The position numbers were made by a program, and so were the translations under genes. A stretch of DNA of 64,000 nucleotides, from positions 16,893,608 through 16,957,607 of the forward strand of contig NC_060886.1 of the NCBI RefSeq assembly GCF_014805685.1, given 5' to 3'. Positions 13,801-27,060 of the stretch are shown here, one piece after another. The notes beneath the pieces are model-generated. The model had not been told where the DNA came from. It saw only the letters and a list, made by a program, of their open reading frames with translations, and made no database searches. Each line of letters begins with the position of its first letter. Position 1 is the first letter of the stretch. Source of the DNA: Silurus meridionalis. Lineage: Eukaryota; Chordata; Actinopteri; Siluriformes; Siluridae.

Positions 13801-16496
13801 TAAAGGCTACTGCCATTAATTATTTAATGAAACAATGGGATCAGCATATTTACAAATACATTTTAATAATACATATTTTTAAATTGGAGACCCTGGAAAA
13901 CCCTGTTGTTTTTTTTTTATTGACCATGCCCTCTGCCTTTACTGTCACCATCATTTTATTTTCTTTCTTTCTAGTAATCCATTTTAGCAGTACATCACGC
14001 ACATTTGGTCTATCTTAAATCCACCCACATAATGCTTATAAATTTTAGTCCAAAGAAATAAATCTAAAAATTTAAAACAACCTATATAATATAAAATCTT
14101 ATTTAAAAAAACTCTATATAGATTTCCATGTATTTAAAATGGAAAAATCAAATGTAATATACAGGTAGCCAGAGCAGTAAAGTAAACTCAAAAAAAGTCT
14201 TAAAAGTCTTTCTTGAGTTTCCTATTCATTTTTTTGTTCACTGAGGTGGAGGTGCAGTATTGTTAACCAAATTATTCCAGCATTTCTCAGGTGAAGTTCC
14301 TTGTTTACAGAGAGTGCATGTGACTGTGAACTTTGGCTGTTTGCCAAACATCCAAGCCAAAAAACTGTAGCATTCCTTAGTTAATCACCCTTGAGAGTTT
14401 TTAAAGTTAAAGGAATGTGCCATCTCTATCTCATCTGTATCACGTGATGATATAATGCATATTTCATCCCTGTCCTGAGAAGAAGAAAAAAAAACAAGAA
14501 AACCTGTTTAGTCGAAACTTGCTTATAATTGAAGCCCAGGGCAGATGATGAATTGCATAAGTAGACATTAAAAGTATAGTGAAATTAGAGCACTAGAACC
14601 ATTTTAGCATTAAAAAGTAAGTACAGTTAGTCGTTTTTAGGTTGTCCAGTTTATGGTTGTTTATGCAGAAACCAATGTATTTTTAATTTTCAGCTTCATT
14701 GTTTGCTAAAGAATAGCCACAAATTAACAGTAATCGCACAACAGATGATCTTGATAGTGGATTGTGTATTAAAACAAATTTTCAAGATGGTATACATTTT
14801 AGTCTAAACTTTACACTCAGCTCAGCTTTCTTTTATCTCTCCCTCCATCTCTTGTTTAATAAACTCATCCATGTGGAAAATCTCAACATTGTTTCCATAT
14901 TTGTAAAGGCAAAGGTGCAAAATTAGCTGTTTTCCATGGAAAACAAAAAGCACGCTCTGTGTGTTTTCACATGCGCTTTGGTTGCAATTTGACATTTGTT
15001 TTCTCCGAGAGACATCATAACAAAGACCAGAGCCAGTCTCATTAAGACGCACTGTTACAGGAAATTAATCCAAGTCAGTCACAAGCCAAATGTGGCCACA
15101 TAATATCCTCTTCCATCACACAACACGTGCTGCTTTAGCTAAAGAGCCATTTAGACCATGACCTTTGTATATACTTAGTGTTAACATTTTTGCAAATGTC
15201 CTATGCATCTAGTTTTTCTGGTTGCAGAAATCAATGAATTGAGTATAACTGAGAGAAATTGGACACTATTGATTAATTATATTGTTTCTTTAAGTATTAG
15301 CATGATTCAATGATGTGGTGAAAAAACATTTAGGTTTACAGTACTTAGTAGGTGGTACTTTAGTATTACAGTAACATCAGTAGAGACTTTAATTGAACGG
15401 TAATTCCAGTGAAATGATTGTAAAGTAGAATGATCTTAATAAAAGAATAACGCCGCCATAATTGAAAACGTATTTCCCATTATTGCCACCTGAATTTCCA
15501 CAGAATTTTCTATGATCTGTGTTCTTAAATGTGTCAAATTATGGCACATATGACAGCTCATGGATTTAGTTTTATTATGTAATTTACATGTTAAAGTTTT
15601 AGCATAATATCTTAACCATCAATCAGTATAAAGTTATACACAGTTGGGAATGTGTTCACTGATTCTTGGGATTCCATTTAAAGATTATTCCTGCTGAACC
15701 TTTAATAATGGCTTTTGTTTAATGATTGTTCTATCAGCTCTATGTCTTAATAACAGTTCTATGACTCAAGCACATGTTTATGAAAGCTATGAACAGGTCA
15801 TATTGTTCCTCTTTTCTTACCAAGTTCCATACCTTTTTTCTGCCCTTATTTAGGAAGTTCATTCTGAACCTATAATTGCTGATCCATTCAAAGAGATCAA
15901 GAAAAAGGAAAGATCCAGAAAAAAAGATCCAACCCCCATAGCGCACCTTTCTGTCAAGACCCCCATGGATTTCGCAAGCAGTAAGCAAATGCTACTATTC
16001 TGTTCGATCCAAACATTTGAATTAACATTGATGTTTTCATTTTAATTTGATTTGTTCCTAAATTGAATTTACAGCCGACCCCAATGTTTTGACCACTGTC
16101 CACTGGAACCAGTTTCACGGCACTCTGAAAAAGGTCAAATACCACGATGGACGATTTGTGATGGAGGAACAAGGATTGTACTACATGTATGCCAAGACCT
16201 GTTTTCGGTACGCCCCTGATCATGCCTCAAAGAAGCAGGATGTTAGCAACGTCCAACTGATTCAGTATATTTTTCATGAGAGTCACACCCAGACAAAACT
16301 CAAACCCGTGCTGCTTTCAAAGAGCGGTGCTACGTTTAATTTTAGTGACCCGAAGTATAACATGTACTGTGTGCAACAGGGGAGAAGTGTCCAGTTGAAA
16401 CAAAGCGACGGCCTTTTTGTCAACGTGTCCAATTCATGGCTGTTGGATCCAGAGCCAGAGGGGACTTACTTTGGTGTTTTTAAATTGAGCACCTGA
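10049..16496 (+). CDS. tnfsf11: TNF ligand superfamily member 11 (RANKL)
   Basis: Coding exons are 10049-10237, 12011-12040, 15854-15980 and 16075-16496. All have GT/AG junctions and join in frame to 255 residues. The product is a type II membrane cytokine that binds RANK (TNFRSF11A), trimerises and drives osteoclast formation. Residues 1-32 are cytoplasmic, about 33-57 a membrane span (PLIFGTLAVMGLLQ...), and 58-99 a short stalk with a polybasic run at 89-97 that may favour shedding. The TNF homology domain runs from about 100 to 255. It opens with PIAHLSV and holds the strand motif GLYYMYAKTCF (149-159), a second cysteine at 214, and a C-terminal LLDPEPEGTYFGVFKL resembling the mammalian RANKL ending. 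N204 and N232 are glycosylation sequons. Mammalian RANKL is about 317 aa; the missing length is mostly stalk. The start follows closely on a TATA/CCAAT promoter. Identity is supported by domain sequence and by synteny with epsti1 and dnajc15. Confidence 0.95.
11191..11212. repeat. Short (AC)n microsatellite in tnfsf11 intron 1
   Basis: About 11 AC units followed by an imperfect CA-rich stretch to about 11233. No function is evident. Confidence 0.85.
12011..12040 (+). CDS. tnfsf11: tnfsf11 exon 2, 30-bp stalk microexon
   Basis: Ten codons (VDLSSAQPIE) sit between a tttgcag acceptor and a GTGAGT donor, with phase 0 on both sides. It encodes extracellular stalk just outside the membrane. Because it is symmetrical, skipping it would shorten the stalk without a frameshift. 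The assignment rests on splice signals and frame, as the peptide is too short to recognise by similarity. Confidence 0.75.
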
Positions 16497-17433
16497 CTTT
16501 TGTTTTTATTTTTGCTACTGAACTGGTTTTATGCACATTTTACAACCTTATGAACAATTTCAACATGACCAAGAACCACTGAGCACTTATATTTTAGATC
16601 ACTGACTTCTGACTTTTTTTTTCAATATTGATTTATATTGTACATCATTAAGGGCACATCAGAATTCTTACTGTTCATTTTGTTCTAAAAGTTTTGGCAT
16701 GTTAACATTAACTGCCACAGTCGGATAAGACGGCATTTCTACTTCACTATGGACTTCACTTGCTCTCTATACTTTTGGACAACCTTGCAGTAACAAACTG
16801 AGGCAAGCTCTGTTTGTTTGCGAGTGTTAAATTTAAGATATATGACACCTGATAATTACCCAGGGTCGTTACAAGCTCAAGGGTTTGCTGTAAGTAACGG
16901 TCAGATTTTGGCACTGCTACAGCGGCAATAGGTGGTCACTTGTGGAAATGTTTTTGTTCCAGTTTCGCGACACTCTATACTGGGTTTTGTTTTGTATACT
17001 AATAACCAACGTTTCAAGAGTTAAAACAGGTATATTAAGCAGGTAAAATGCATATGCAGTACAGTCCTCTCTGATCTGCAAACCACTGTTTAAAACCTTC
17101 AACTTAAATTTTAGTCATGGTTTAGCAAGCTGAAGTCCTCGAGCAGATTTGGCACTGATCTCCCAATTTAATGCAACTTTAGAAGATTAACAAAAAGCCT
17201 GTCAAAGGTCTGCATCATGCTAACCTGGATATATTAATGGGAATTTTTTTTAGGTTATACGAAATTTCTTTGAGAAAACAAAAGAATATCAAAGATAGCT
17301 GGACTGTCTTTTAGTCATTGTGAGAGCTAAATAGATCAACATGAATACAGTGAACCAAACTGAGTTTGGTACATGCTAATTTAAAGAGTTGTTTTTCATT
17401 TCACTTCTTTAGGAGAAAATGAGAAAATGCACT

Positions 17434-17453
17434 AAATGTATTTATTTATTTTT
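17434..17453 (+). promoter_or_regulatory. AU-rich element in tnfsf11 3' UTR
   Basis: Overlapping ATTTA pentamers (atgtatttatttattttt) lie about 940 bases after the stop and 200 bases before the first poly(A) signal. Clustered AUUUA motifs are the usual instability element of cytokine mRNAs, recognised by proteins such as tristetraprolin or HuR. That regulation is inferred. Confidence 0.5.
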
Positions 17454-17653
17454 ATGATGAAAAAGATGGACATTTGTAAAATGTTCTGTCTTATTCTCAA
17501 ACTCTTGTACAGTGTGTATGTCTGCCTAAGCTCAATTCTTTACACAGGTTTTGGATGACACGCATTGACTGTTGGTCAGTTGTAGATGCGCTTTTTTTCT
17601 GCAAATGATGGAAGCACAGGGCTTCTTTTAAACTTTATTTCGAGTGGTTTCTC

Positions 17654-17659
17654 AATAAA
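17654..17659 (+). terminator. Poly(A) signal AATAAA, tnfsf11
   Basis: Canonical hexamer in CTCAATAAAGAAAC, followed within about 30 bases by a T/GT-rich stretch (ttgtatttatgtatcttgtatttg). The alternative distal hexamer is at 17826. Confidence 0.55.
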
Positions 17660-19311
17660 GAAACTTTGTATTTATGTATCTTGTATTTGACAATTCTGTG
17701 CACAAACTCTCATTCAAAGCAGCATTGATTTTACATCCATTTTGAATTTCAAACTTAAAATTTTAAGGATTTTTTCATATCAAATGTTTTGTTTAATAGT
17801 ATTGTTTATTTATATCATTCTAACTAATAAAATACTTTTCTAAATATGCTCAAAAATGTGTTTTTCTGGTTTTGCTTTGAGTTAAAAGCTAATTTGTGGA
17901 AATGTGCTGCTTAACTTTTGTTTTACAGGAATAGCATGTCATTCAGCAAACAATGGCATACACTGGCATTCAGTGAGTTCTCCAGTACATGAGGGTGATT
18001 GATTTTAATGTCTTGTGAGTGAGAGTAATTGCTTGGTCTATAAGCAATGTTCCTACTTTACTTCCATCTAACTATATCAAAATTATCATGTGAGACCATG
18101 TCCATGAAGAGACCTTGTCCATGTAAGGTGAAGTCAAGTCATTGACAAAGGTCTTTCATGCCTACAAAGCACTAAGCGCATTGTTTTCTCAAGCTGTTAC
18201 ACTCATTTTCCCCTGTGCTTTTTATATTTAAAAGAAATGTGTCATATAGGTAATAAAACCCAGCTGTTTAAAGCTAATAAAGCTGATTTACTATCCTAAG
18301 TACATCCAGGAAGGCAGCTGATGCTTTCCATATTTCTCTGATAGATTTCAGTCACGAATAGGTGAGTTTTTCAGAATAATGATTTGTTAGGCACCACATC
18401 CACCCCAACTATGAATGAATGTTTTATTACCAACTGGTGCTTTTGTCAGCAGAACCTGAAGCATTGATACATTATACGATTTGTAAATGTTTTTATGGGA
18501 TTCTGTGGTGGGCTGAAAATAGCTTTAAGGTAGACTTTATGGTGCAGCTGTGAGCTTGTTATGCACATTAAGGTTACTTAGAAGCTTGCACTCTCACACA
18601 TGCCTCCTTTGCTGACTAAGCATTGGTTATTTTTGTTCCGTGCCACATTTCAGAAAGCTCTAACCAAAAGTTCATGTTTGGGCAAACACATTACAGGCCT
18701 CTGTACTGACCTCGGGTTGTGTGCCCATAAGCTTCAGGACCTTGGACAGCACAGTTCCAATCTGTGTGATCCATCAAAGCCGAGAACAAAGACTGGCTGA
18801 TGTGTTTTTGACTACTTCCTGATGACTTGGTGACTTGGTGGGCACCTAACAACTCATGTAATTTGTTGATTTTCGAGACTTAGCTGTTAAAATTAACTCT
18901 ACTCACTGAAAGGCTTTTCTTTAATGGGGAAATTTGTGCCCATTGGTAATATCCAGTGAGGAGTCTGGGCTGCAGGCATTGTTTATGATAAAAGCTTTGG
19001 GTTGATGTCAGGGCTCTTTGTAGGTCACTAAAGTTGTTTCACACCATCCTTGGAAAACAATGTCTTTATTGGCATTACTTATATAGAAACATTTTTTAAT
19101 TATATAATCATATAAAATCTTTACAAAAGCAACAGTGCCAACATGAATTCTAACTAAACAGACCCAGTCTCTCTTGTAGCAGAAAGTTAGTTAAGTTACT
19201 ATGAAAGTAAAGCAATTTAAGATAACAAAAAGTAAAAAAAATGACATATTAATGTGCTGTACATTATCAGGGCTAAACAACTTTTTTGTTTAATCAGCAT
19301 CACCATTGCAG

Positions 19312-19313
<2 letters not shown>

Positions 19314-19371
<58 letters not shown>

Positions 19372-19460
19372 TACAGACAAAGTTTGGACACACCTGCTCA
19401 TTCAAAGAGTTGTCATGAAAATAAAGAAAACTCTTTGAATGAGCAGGTGTCCAAACTTTG

Positions 19461-19532
<72 letters not shown>
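19314..19532. repeat. Paired (TA)n microsatellites
   Basis: Two long TA arrays (about 19314-19368 and 19467-19532) flank a 98-base palindromic MITE. TA is both the target of Tc1/mariner insertion and the unit that expands. Confidence 0.9.
19369..19466. mobile_element. Palindromic Tc1/mariner-type MITE
   Basis: Arms at 19374-19411 and 19429-19464 are reverse complements (CAGACAAAGTTTGGACAC...) except for a small indel. They close on an A-rich loop of about 17 bases. The terminal sequence resembles the inverted repeats of a well-known fish Tc1-like family beginning CAGTACAGACCAAAAGTTTGGAC. The copy is almost only its two ends and lacks transposase, so it is non-autonomous. Confidence 0.75.
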
Positions 19533-19534
<2 letters not shown>

Positions 19535-20904
19535 ACATAAAACGTTACTTGATATTTAATTAATTTTAAAAATATAAAATAAAATTGTGCCTAATTAGTA
19601 ATGACACCAGTAAAGACACACTACTATCTCATTGTTTGTTTTCCCCCCTTTGCTAGATATCACAGCATGCAAATGCTTTTTGTGATCAACAATTAGCGTA
19701 TGTGCACATTTAAATGTTATATTTTTTGACCGGGTTTTAATAGATAGCAACTGAAGTAAAGATTTACTTGGTATAATATATTTATTTCTTGTTTATGCTG
19801 CCATAAGTAGTAAGTAAGTAGTGACAATATCTGTGTAATCGGCTTGTTATGTAAACTTTCATGCCGTGATTTAATGGTCAGGTGTATTGTTGCCAACACC
19901 CAGTTACCACAAAACTGTCTCTCAGACAAGCCACATTGGTTGGTTATAGGTTTCACCACATCTTTCACTTTAATAGTTATACTACAAGTAACCTTTTTTC
20001 TGTGATATCTACTCTTTGGACACAATATGGTGTCCAATGCACTTCAGGTTCCTATTAACATATGCTTCTTAGAGCAAAATATGATTGTATATATTATTGT
20101 ATAATATACACATAAAAAAGGGTTTATATGTAGCTCAAAGAGTACAAAATTGAGCCACTCAAGGATCTCTGGAGGTTAAGGGTTAAATGGTTATAAAATC
20201 CAAGAAGAACCTAAATGAAAAAAGTATGGATTGCAGGTGATACTTTAGATGACATTAGAAAGATAATTGCAATTGCACCAATTAAAAGATTTATGTGGAT
20301 TTAATGTCCCTTGACAATTATAAGTGATGCTTCATTGTTATTTCAGTAAGAAATGAAGGAAGTTAGAGAGAGGGAATCCCCTGCCGATCCATCCATGATG
20401 ATGTTATCTTAAAGCAATCCAGAAATTATGGGCTTCCTTCTTCAAAGCAAGAGAGATTATTGCCCGGCTTCTGTTAAAGCTGTCTGCATATGCATGTTTT
20501 AATCACTTGAACTGGGCAGATTAGTATATACTGAGTGGTAGAGAGTCAACTGATATTTTAGATTTGATTAGTGCCTGTTTTTGAATATACTGTACAAGAA
20601 GCTGCTGTACACATTGCAGATTAATTAAAAATTACTTGTCATTTCAGACTTGCATTCACCATTAAGGGCATTATATTAGCTAACATAAAGTGTTCAGAGC
20701 ATGCAGTTTATTTATGCCTGTGGGAAATGGGAAGCTGTAGTGCAGCTAATAGCAGTGCCACATTCATACAGCTCCAGGGTCCCATCCTGAGCATTCTAAT
20801 GTATACTAGTTTTGTATGATCTCTGTGGGGTTCCTCTCGGGTTCCTTCTTTAGTTTTCTCCTATCTCTCTGTACGTTCCAGTAGGCTGATTGTTTACTCT
20901 AATT

Positions 20905-21057
20905 TGCTCCTATGTGTGGTGAGTATGATGGACTGCCACCCCATCTGGGGTCAATTTCAGTTTTTTATCCTTAGTTCCTAGGATAGGCTCCAGATCTTCA
21001 GCTTTAATAAGAATATGCAGTTACTGATAATGAATGAATGAATAAATGAATGAATGA
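20905..21057 (+). repeat. L2-tailed SINE with (GAAT)n tail
   Basis: Features of the fish SINE/LINE L2 3' region are visible: a 'ggactgccaccccatctggggt' segment, then 'cctaggataggctccaga', 'aatatgcagttactgataatg' and a tail of GAAT units at 21031-21057. This is a second copy of the family seen reversed at 8.87-8.98 kb. Confidence 0.6.
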
Positions 21058-22101
21058 TTTCTAGGTGCACAGTCTCATCCATGACAGGAACCATATAGAC
21101 AAAAAAAGAAGGCTGGTGTCTTCTTTTTAATCCTTTAATCCTGAAATATCCTACAGCTTACAATATTCATAATCAGGTTACAGTCCATTAATGAAAAACA
21201 TTTGCAATGCCAACCATGTCCAATATCTATACTAATTTCATTCCAAACTCCCAGCAAGTGTAGACATGTAGATTGTTAATTGCTGATGGCAAACCACACT
21301 ATTTCAGCTCATCTTAGATTAAAGATTCCCAGAATCTTTTTTTTTTAATCTCTCCATTCCATCTTCTCATAACCTTTACACTTAATCCTAAACTGTGCTC
21401 TTTGGAACAGATTAGGTGATAAATATGATTTTTATTTCTGTTAGTAATCATATCTATATCTGTATCAAATGAGTACAAGGAAACAAACATTCACAGTACA
21501 CATACATTCCAGCTATGCAACAGATTTGATAGTATCATTGATCTTATCATTAAACAAAACCTTATAAATATCAGTCAGACCTGCAGGATGCACATTTGTG
21601 ATCTTATCTATATCTGTATCATCTACATGTGTCCCAGTTAGCTTTTTTTCCCTCTACAGTATGTGTCAGGTCTGATAGCATCTGATTTTAGAGAGCATCC
21701 AGCATGGCAGTAAGGCTTGCATGATGCAAATTGTCCACCATATTTGTTGAACACAAAAATGCTGCATCAAAGATGATTAGATACAAATACTTCAAACTTG
21801 CTTAGTCAGTTCCTGTACAATATTTATATCACATCTTTTTTTATAAAATGATTTTCAGGAGGCATCATAAGTCCATTTTCCCATCTTTATTATAATTAGT
21901 CACAATATGTATATCATGCTGTATATTTATATATTCTTCATTCAGAACAAACACATATGTACATTACTTCAATATACTCTAAACTACTTAACTCTGGCTG
22001 ATATCTGTCCTTGAGAAACAACATTTTTTTTACCCAACCACCTTTTCTATATATAGGCAATTCTATTTTTTGGGTGTTTTTTTTTATTCTTTTTTTTTCC
22101 A

Positions 22102-22750
22102 GATAGATTGATACTTTATTAATCACCAAGGGGAAATGTGGTGTCACAGCAATCACAACGGAAGAGCTACAGGAAGGACAAAGGCTTGACAGTTCTAAAG
22201 GCTTTTAAAGTGCACAATAAACTCAATACTTTCTTTTATCACATAAAAGAAAGAACAAACATATACATTTAACTGTATGAAATCTATTACAGGTTGTCAT
22301 GTTAAAAAATGCATGGTAGACACGAGGGAGGAGCAGTTGTAGTAGTGTTTGTATAAGTAAAGTTATAAATATTTGAAGTGGAAGTGCTGTGTAAGGATGT
22401 ACAATGGTCCTACATAAAATGTTGTTCTGCATTTTGCAGACATAGCTGTCATCTTCAGTGTTCACATCACTACTTGCAATGAGTGGGGTCAGATCAGTTA
22501 AGGATTAGCTGTGGTCTTCTAAAAAAAGCAGCTCTTTTGGACAGAATGGCATGGAGGGATATTTAATATTGTCCATGCTTCCCTTCATTTTGGCCACCAC
22601 CCACCTTTCAACTTTCCAAAACCCGGCGGTCCAGTTTGCAGCCTGAAACAATGCCAACTTTCCCTTGTTAGCTCATTCAGTTTCTTTGCATAGCCATGCT
22701 GATATATTTGGCCCCATCATGTAGTAATTGTGCATGCTGAAGCAGGTAGG
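22102..22750 (-). mobile_element. Decayed L2-type LINE 3' end
   Basis: On the minus strand the element ends in CATTTCCCCTTGGTGATTAATAAAGTATC followed by an AATC/TATC-type tail, a common 3' terminus of fish L2-like LINEs. From about 22560 to 22740 the complementary strand loosely resembles the end of the reverse transcriptase ORF of such elements (tcattcagtttctttgcatagccatgctga), with many disruptions. The upstream boundary is uncertain and no usable ORF survives. Confidence 0.4.
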
Positions 22751-25700
22751 TTATGGAATCACCCACTCTCACCTTCGGTTGCTAGTTTAACAGATGAGGG
22801 TCCGGTGCTGAATTCACGTTTTTTAAGATGAATCAGCACCCGTATCACATGGGATGTGATGAGATACTGTAGATAGTAATTTAGATCAGCGTCTTTCTTC
22901 CACAAAACTGGAATGATGCAGAATCCCACACAGCTGACAGGTGCAGGTTTTTAAAACATACAGGCTAATGCCATCTTGTCCTGCAGTCTTCTTAAGCTGT
23001 CTCCTGACCTACCCAGACAATCAAGTGGTCTGTGATGTATGGGTTAGATTAAAAGAAAACTGTAAGCAAATTTGTTTACTGACATTGACAAATTCAGCTA
23101 TTATATAGGACTTTCAGTATCCATATATGTCCCTTTGATGTAGAGCAGTATTCACTCTGTCTCGTTATGTCTTATTATGGTGTATATTACAGCTGCTAAC
23201 ATCTGTTTGTCATTACTGTGAGTGTGTAATGAACTCCATGGCAGCGGCTGTACTACTGCAAAATTCAACACACAAACACTTATTTTAAAAAGCCCACTCC
23301 ATCCGAAGGGTCTAGTGCTAATATTAACACTTAGGTTAACAGCAGTCTAATGATAGGCCACTTTAATCACAATGTACAGGACATTTGTATAGAGGACATT
23401 TAAGGTCTATTTAGAATAGAAAATATTAAGTATCAATAAACAAAAACAGACCATGAATAATACACACCAATTCCAACATTTATGTGCCCTTGAATCTAAA
23501 TACACTGTTAAAGATCTTCTGTTCTTAACATGAGGTTTATATTGAGTCTAACAAGTTTCCATACAGTGGAGGTTTGTAGCTTTTTTTTATTGTTTGCTCA
23601 GATGGTTTCTCTTTGCAACAGCTGGTTTGACAAACATATCAAATGGAAAATCTTCTGTTGTTTTGAATGTTCTATATTTCAAGTTTTGAGGTGATGTATT
23701 GGTCAAAACACTGCTAATTGTAAAGGACAGTGCTGTTAGTATCTAAACACTGTTTGTGTAAGTTACATATAGCATATCATTATGGAATACCTGAAATCAA
23801 TTAGAAAGTTCAACTGTGGTATAAAGTGTATTAACCCTTACAAAGCACAATACTCCTTTCATAAATGTAAACAAAAGTATTTTCATTAAATTTACATATT
23901 TAATGAGACATTTTCATATTGTATATCGTTTAATAACACAAATTTTTTTTTTATCATTTTCTTATCAGCCTAGATTTTCCACTACAGGTCCCTGTGAATA
24001 ATCTGTATAATATAAAACTGTTATTGTATTAGAATGAGTGCATTAATAAACTTGTAATTTACCTTCCAACTGAACTACTGTAAAAGCTTCTGTTATAGAA
24101 AATTAATCAGTGAACATTTGTTCAGCTGTGTACAGCAGCCTACTAAACAAAAATGAGGCGATTGTTGTTTTGTCTTGCACTTGCAGGTCACACATAAATA
24201 TGCATCCCTCCATAAACAGATCACTAGCCTTCTCTGGTGATCTTGGCAGACGTGCAAGAGGGAGAAAACCTCAGAGTAGACAAGTTTCCTAAGTCATTTT
24301 ACAACATGTATCGAAGAGACTTAAACAAAAGCCTTGAAATCTGACAACAGGCATCATGGTATGCTTGTAATTTTGTGCCCACTGGAATGTTCCACCTTCT
24401 ATATTCCCCCCCACACACTTGCACGCAAGCAGTGCAGCATTAAAGACCATCAGATAAAATGCGTTTTAGGTTTGATAAATAAATACTGAATAAATAATAA
24501 GCAATAATATGAATATTTCTGCAAAATAATTTGATACTCAAATACTAGCCCTTTCTTCATTTACATATGGCTTGTGACTGAAAGCATCATTTGGTACACT
24601 TTATTTAAATTCAACCTATTAACACTTTGACACTTTGCATGCATTTCTCTCTCATAAGTATTTTGATTTATAAACACACTGCATCTTAGGTGTTTTTACA
24701 AACAAATGATTCACTGCTCATTTTAAAACACTGACAATTGACCACATGCTTTCCAGTTACACTGTTTCCTTTGCATAAAGATGTTTATCCTGCAGATAAA
24801 CAAAGAACTTGACATACATAGGCGAGATAAAACCACAGATGACACATATTTGTGTCACCTCGATTGCTTACTGTATAAACGTAACACAGTTTAGCATCTT
24901 AACGTGTTGGTGCTTCACATGCATTTGTTTTAAACACGAGCTATGTGATACAAGAATTTATTTTGTTTTATACATAGGCACATTTAAAAACGAGGCATAT
25001 TCATTGCAGCTCCTAAATAATAATAATAAAAAAATAATGTGATGCTGAATATGGAAAGATAGCGTGAGAAAAATATGTTCATTTCAGTCACAAAGGTGGT
25101 CCCGTCCTTCTCCCCTATGACTCAACAAATCACAGAGTGGAGAGCGTCAGGCTAAACACTGGTCAAGATTTGGTGCCTGTTTCACCACACTGTGCTCCAG
25201 ATGCTGAATGATCATGCTAGGTGAGCTGGCAGTTCTTCTAAAGCTTCAGTTAAGGTTGACTAAACTCTCTAATTGATCTTTACCCCCTCTTCATCTCTAG
25301 ACATTGCTAATTTCTCATGGCACCATGCACCAGACTACTAAGAGGCTGGGCACAAACCTTTCTGCTTTTGATCTAGCACCCTCATTATGCACAGTGCTTT
25401 TTCAAACATGGAAAGACTTTACAGCAGACCTGGAAATGTATACTGGCGAGATTAAAAGAATAAGAAGCGATTCTTAAAAAATAAAAAGCAATTTTGTCCT
25501 GAATCGCATGATTTCTGAGAACAGGTGGTTGGGGTACTTGAAATGTGGTTTCTGAGAGGAAATATTAGATATTAATATGATGATTAGTCTAATTGCTTCA
25601 GGATATCAGGAGGCAGACTGTAAACACAGACATGACAGCATTGTTTTGCATTAGTTCATTGAGTGCATACTTTCTTGGGAGTGGCCACTGCTGCTTTGGA

Positions 25701-27024
25701 AGCTCATAGATGTGGTGAGTTTGATGAATAGGATGTCTGGCTTCCATATGTCATGATTGTGTTGAAACCCATGATCTAATCTAATCATATAAGCTGAATG
25801 CTACTATATACTTTTTGTGTATGTCTCTGTTACACATTTTCACTAATGTATTAAAAAAAAAAAACATTAATTATGATGAATTGATGTTGAGTGATTTTTC
25901 ATTTTCAATTTGTACAAACACGATGTGGTACATAAATATGATACACACTGTATGTATTGTAAATACTTTAATAATACAGGCTTAAAGTCATTTAATCTCA
26001 ATATACACAGACAGCACTATGTACACAACAGTTCCCCACCCAATGTAATGTAATATTTGATCCTACAAGGGAAAAAAATCGTCTTGGCAGATAAGGATTC
26101 AAATGGAAATAATTTTATTAACAAGCCACTGGAAAAACCAAGCCACTTGGTTTGACTACGTGACTCTTGATGGGATTGTGGGATTTCTCTATGCTTGCTT
26201 TTAACTCGCTGATTTGTTGAGCTTATCATAGTATGTTTTAAATCACAACATAGCACAATCTTGGTATATTAAAAAAAAACAAAATTCAGTTTATAGTAAA
26301 CACATTAGTTTAACCCCTCACTTGCTAATTTCACAATTTTGATTTATCATCCCAGATTTATTCTCGTTCAGAAATTGCCATACCACTAGTATGGAAATTT
26401 GGAAAAAGTGTATGTTTTCCTATATTTTTATTTGCTTAAAATTAATTGTGGGTATCTAGCCGAATAAAAAAAAAAAACATTCTTTTCATTGTATTGTATA
26501 GTTGGACCATTTTGGTCTTCGGAGACTCGCTTCTGTAGAATACCACAATTGCCTGAAATTGGACTTTACACAATAACTCGCTACAGTGTTGTGAAAGTGG
26601 TCTGACTGTCTTCTGGTCAAAGGCCTCCCCCAGGCTCCTGAACTGATTACGCTGTGAATAAACTAGGATACTGTTGGGAGTTCAGACGTATCATTGAGGA
26701 TATTACTGAGACAGAAGACCACAGCATGGTCAGGGCTTTGTCCTGTGCAACTTCTAAATTAAGTCACTGAGTTTATTTGATGGAATGTTTTTGTAAAACC
26801 GAACTGACCTCTATTTCTGGGTTCATTGCAGTCGTTTATATTATTCTTATTTTCACTCTAACAACCTCATACAAATGTTTAAACCAATAGAAATGGCCAA
26901 TAGTGTTTAGTTAAATTTGCAGTGTGTTGTAGTTGTTGTAAAAGAAATACTGAATATAAATGACTAGAGAAAGCACCCTGTTCCATTTGTGTAAAATAAT
27001 CCAGCAGTGTTTTGTTGTCAAAAT

Positions 27025-27026
<2 letters not shown>

Positions 27027-27060
<34 letters not shown>
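27027..27060. repeat. (AAT)n microsatellite
   Basis: About 11 AAT units directly before CGTTTTAC. No gene nearby. Confidence 0.9.

Larger units (their letters stand above)
16497..17850 (+). other. tnfsf11 3' untranslated region
   Basis: AT-rich non-coding sequence after the stop codon. Two canonical poly(A) signals end it: AATAAA at 17654-17659 and another at 17826-17831, giving a 3' UTR of about 1.2-1.35 kb. It contains an AU-rich element (separate entry). The UTR extent is inferred from the signals only. Confidence 0.55.

Noticed and set aside
19314..19532. Long TA-rich hairpin considered as a microRNA precursor or replication origin
   Set aside because: The arms match the ends of a known type of Tc1-like element bounded by TA, so a MITE in a TA array explains it.
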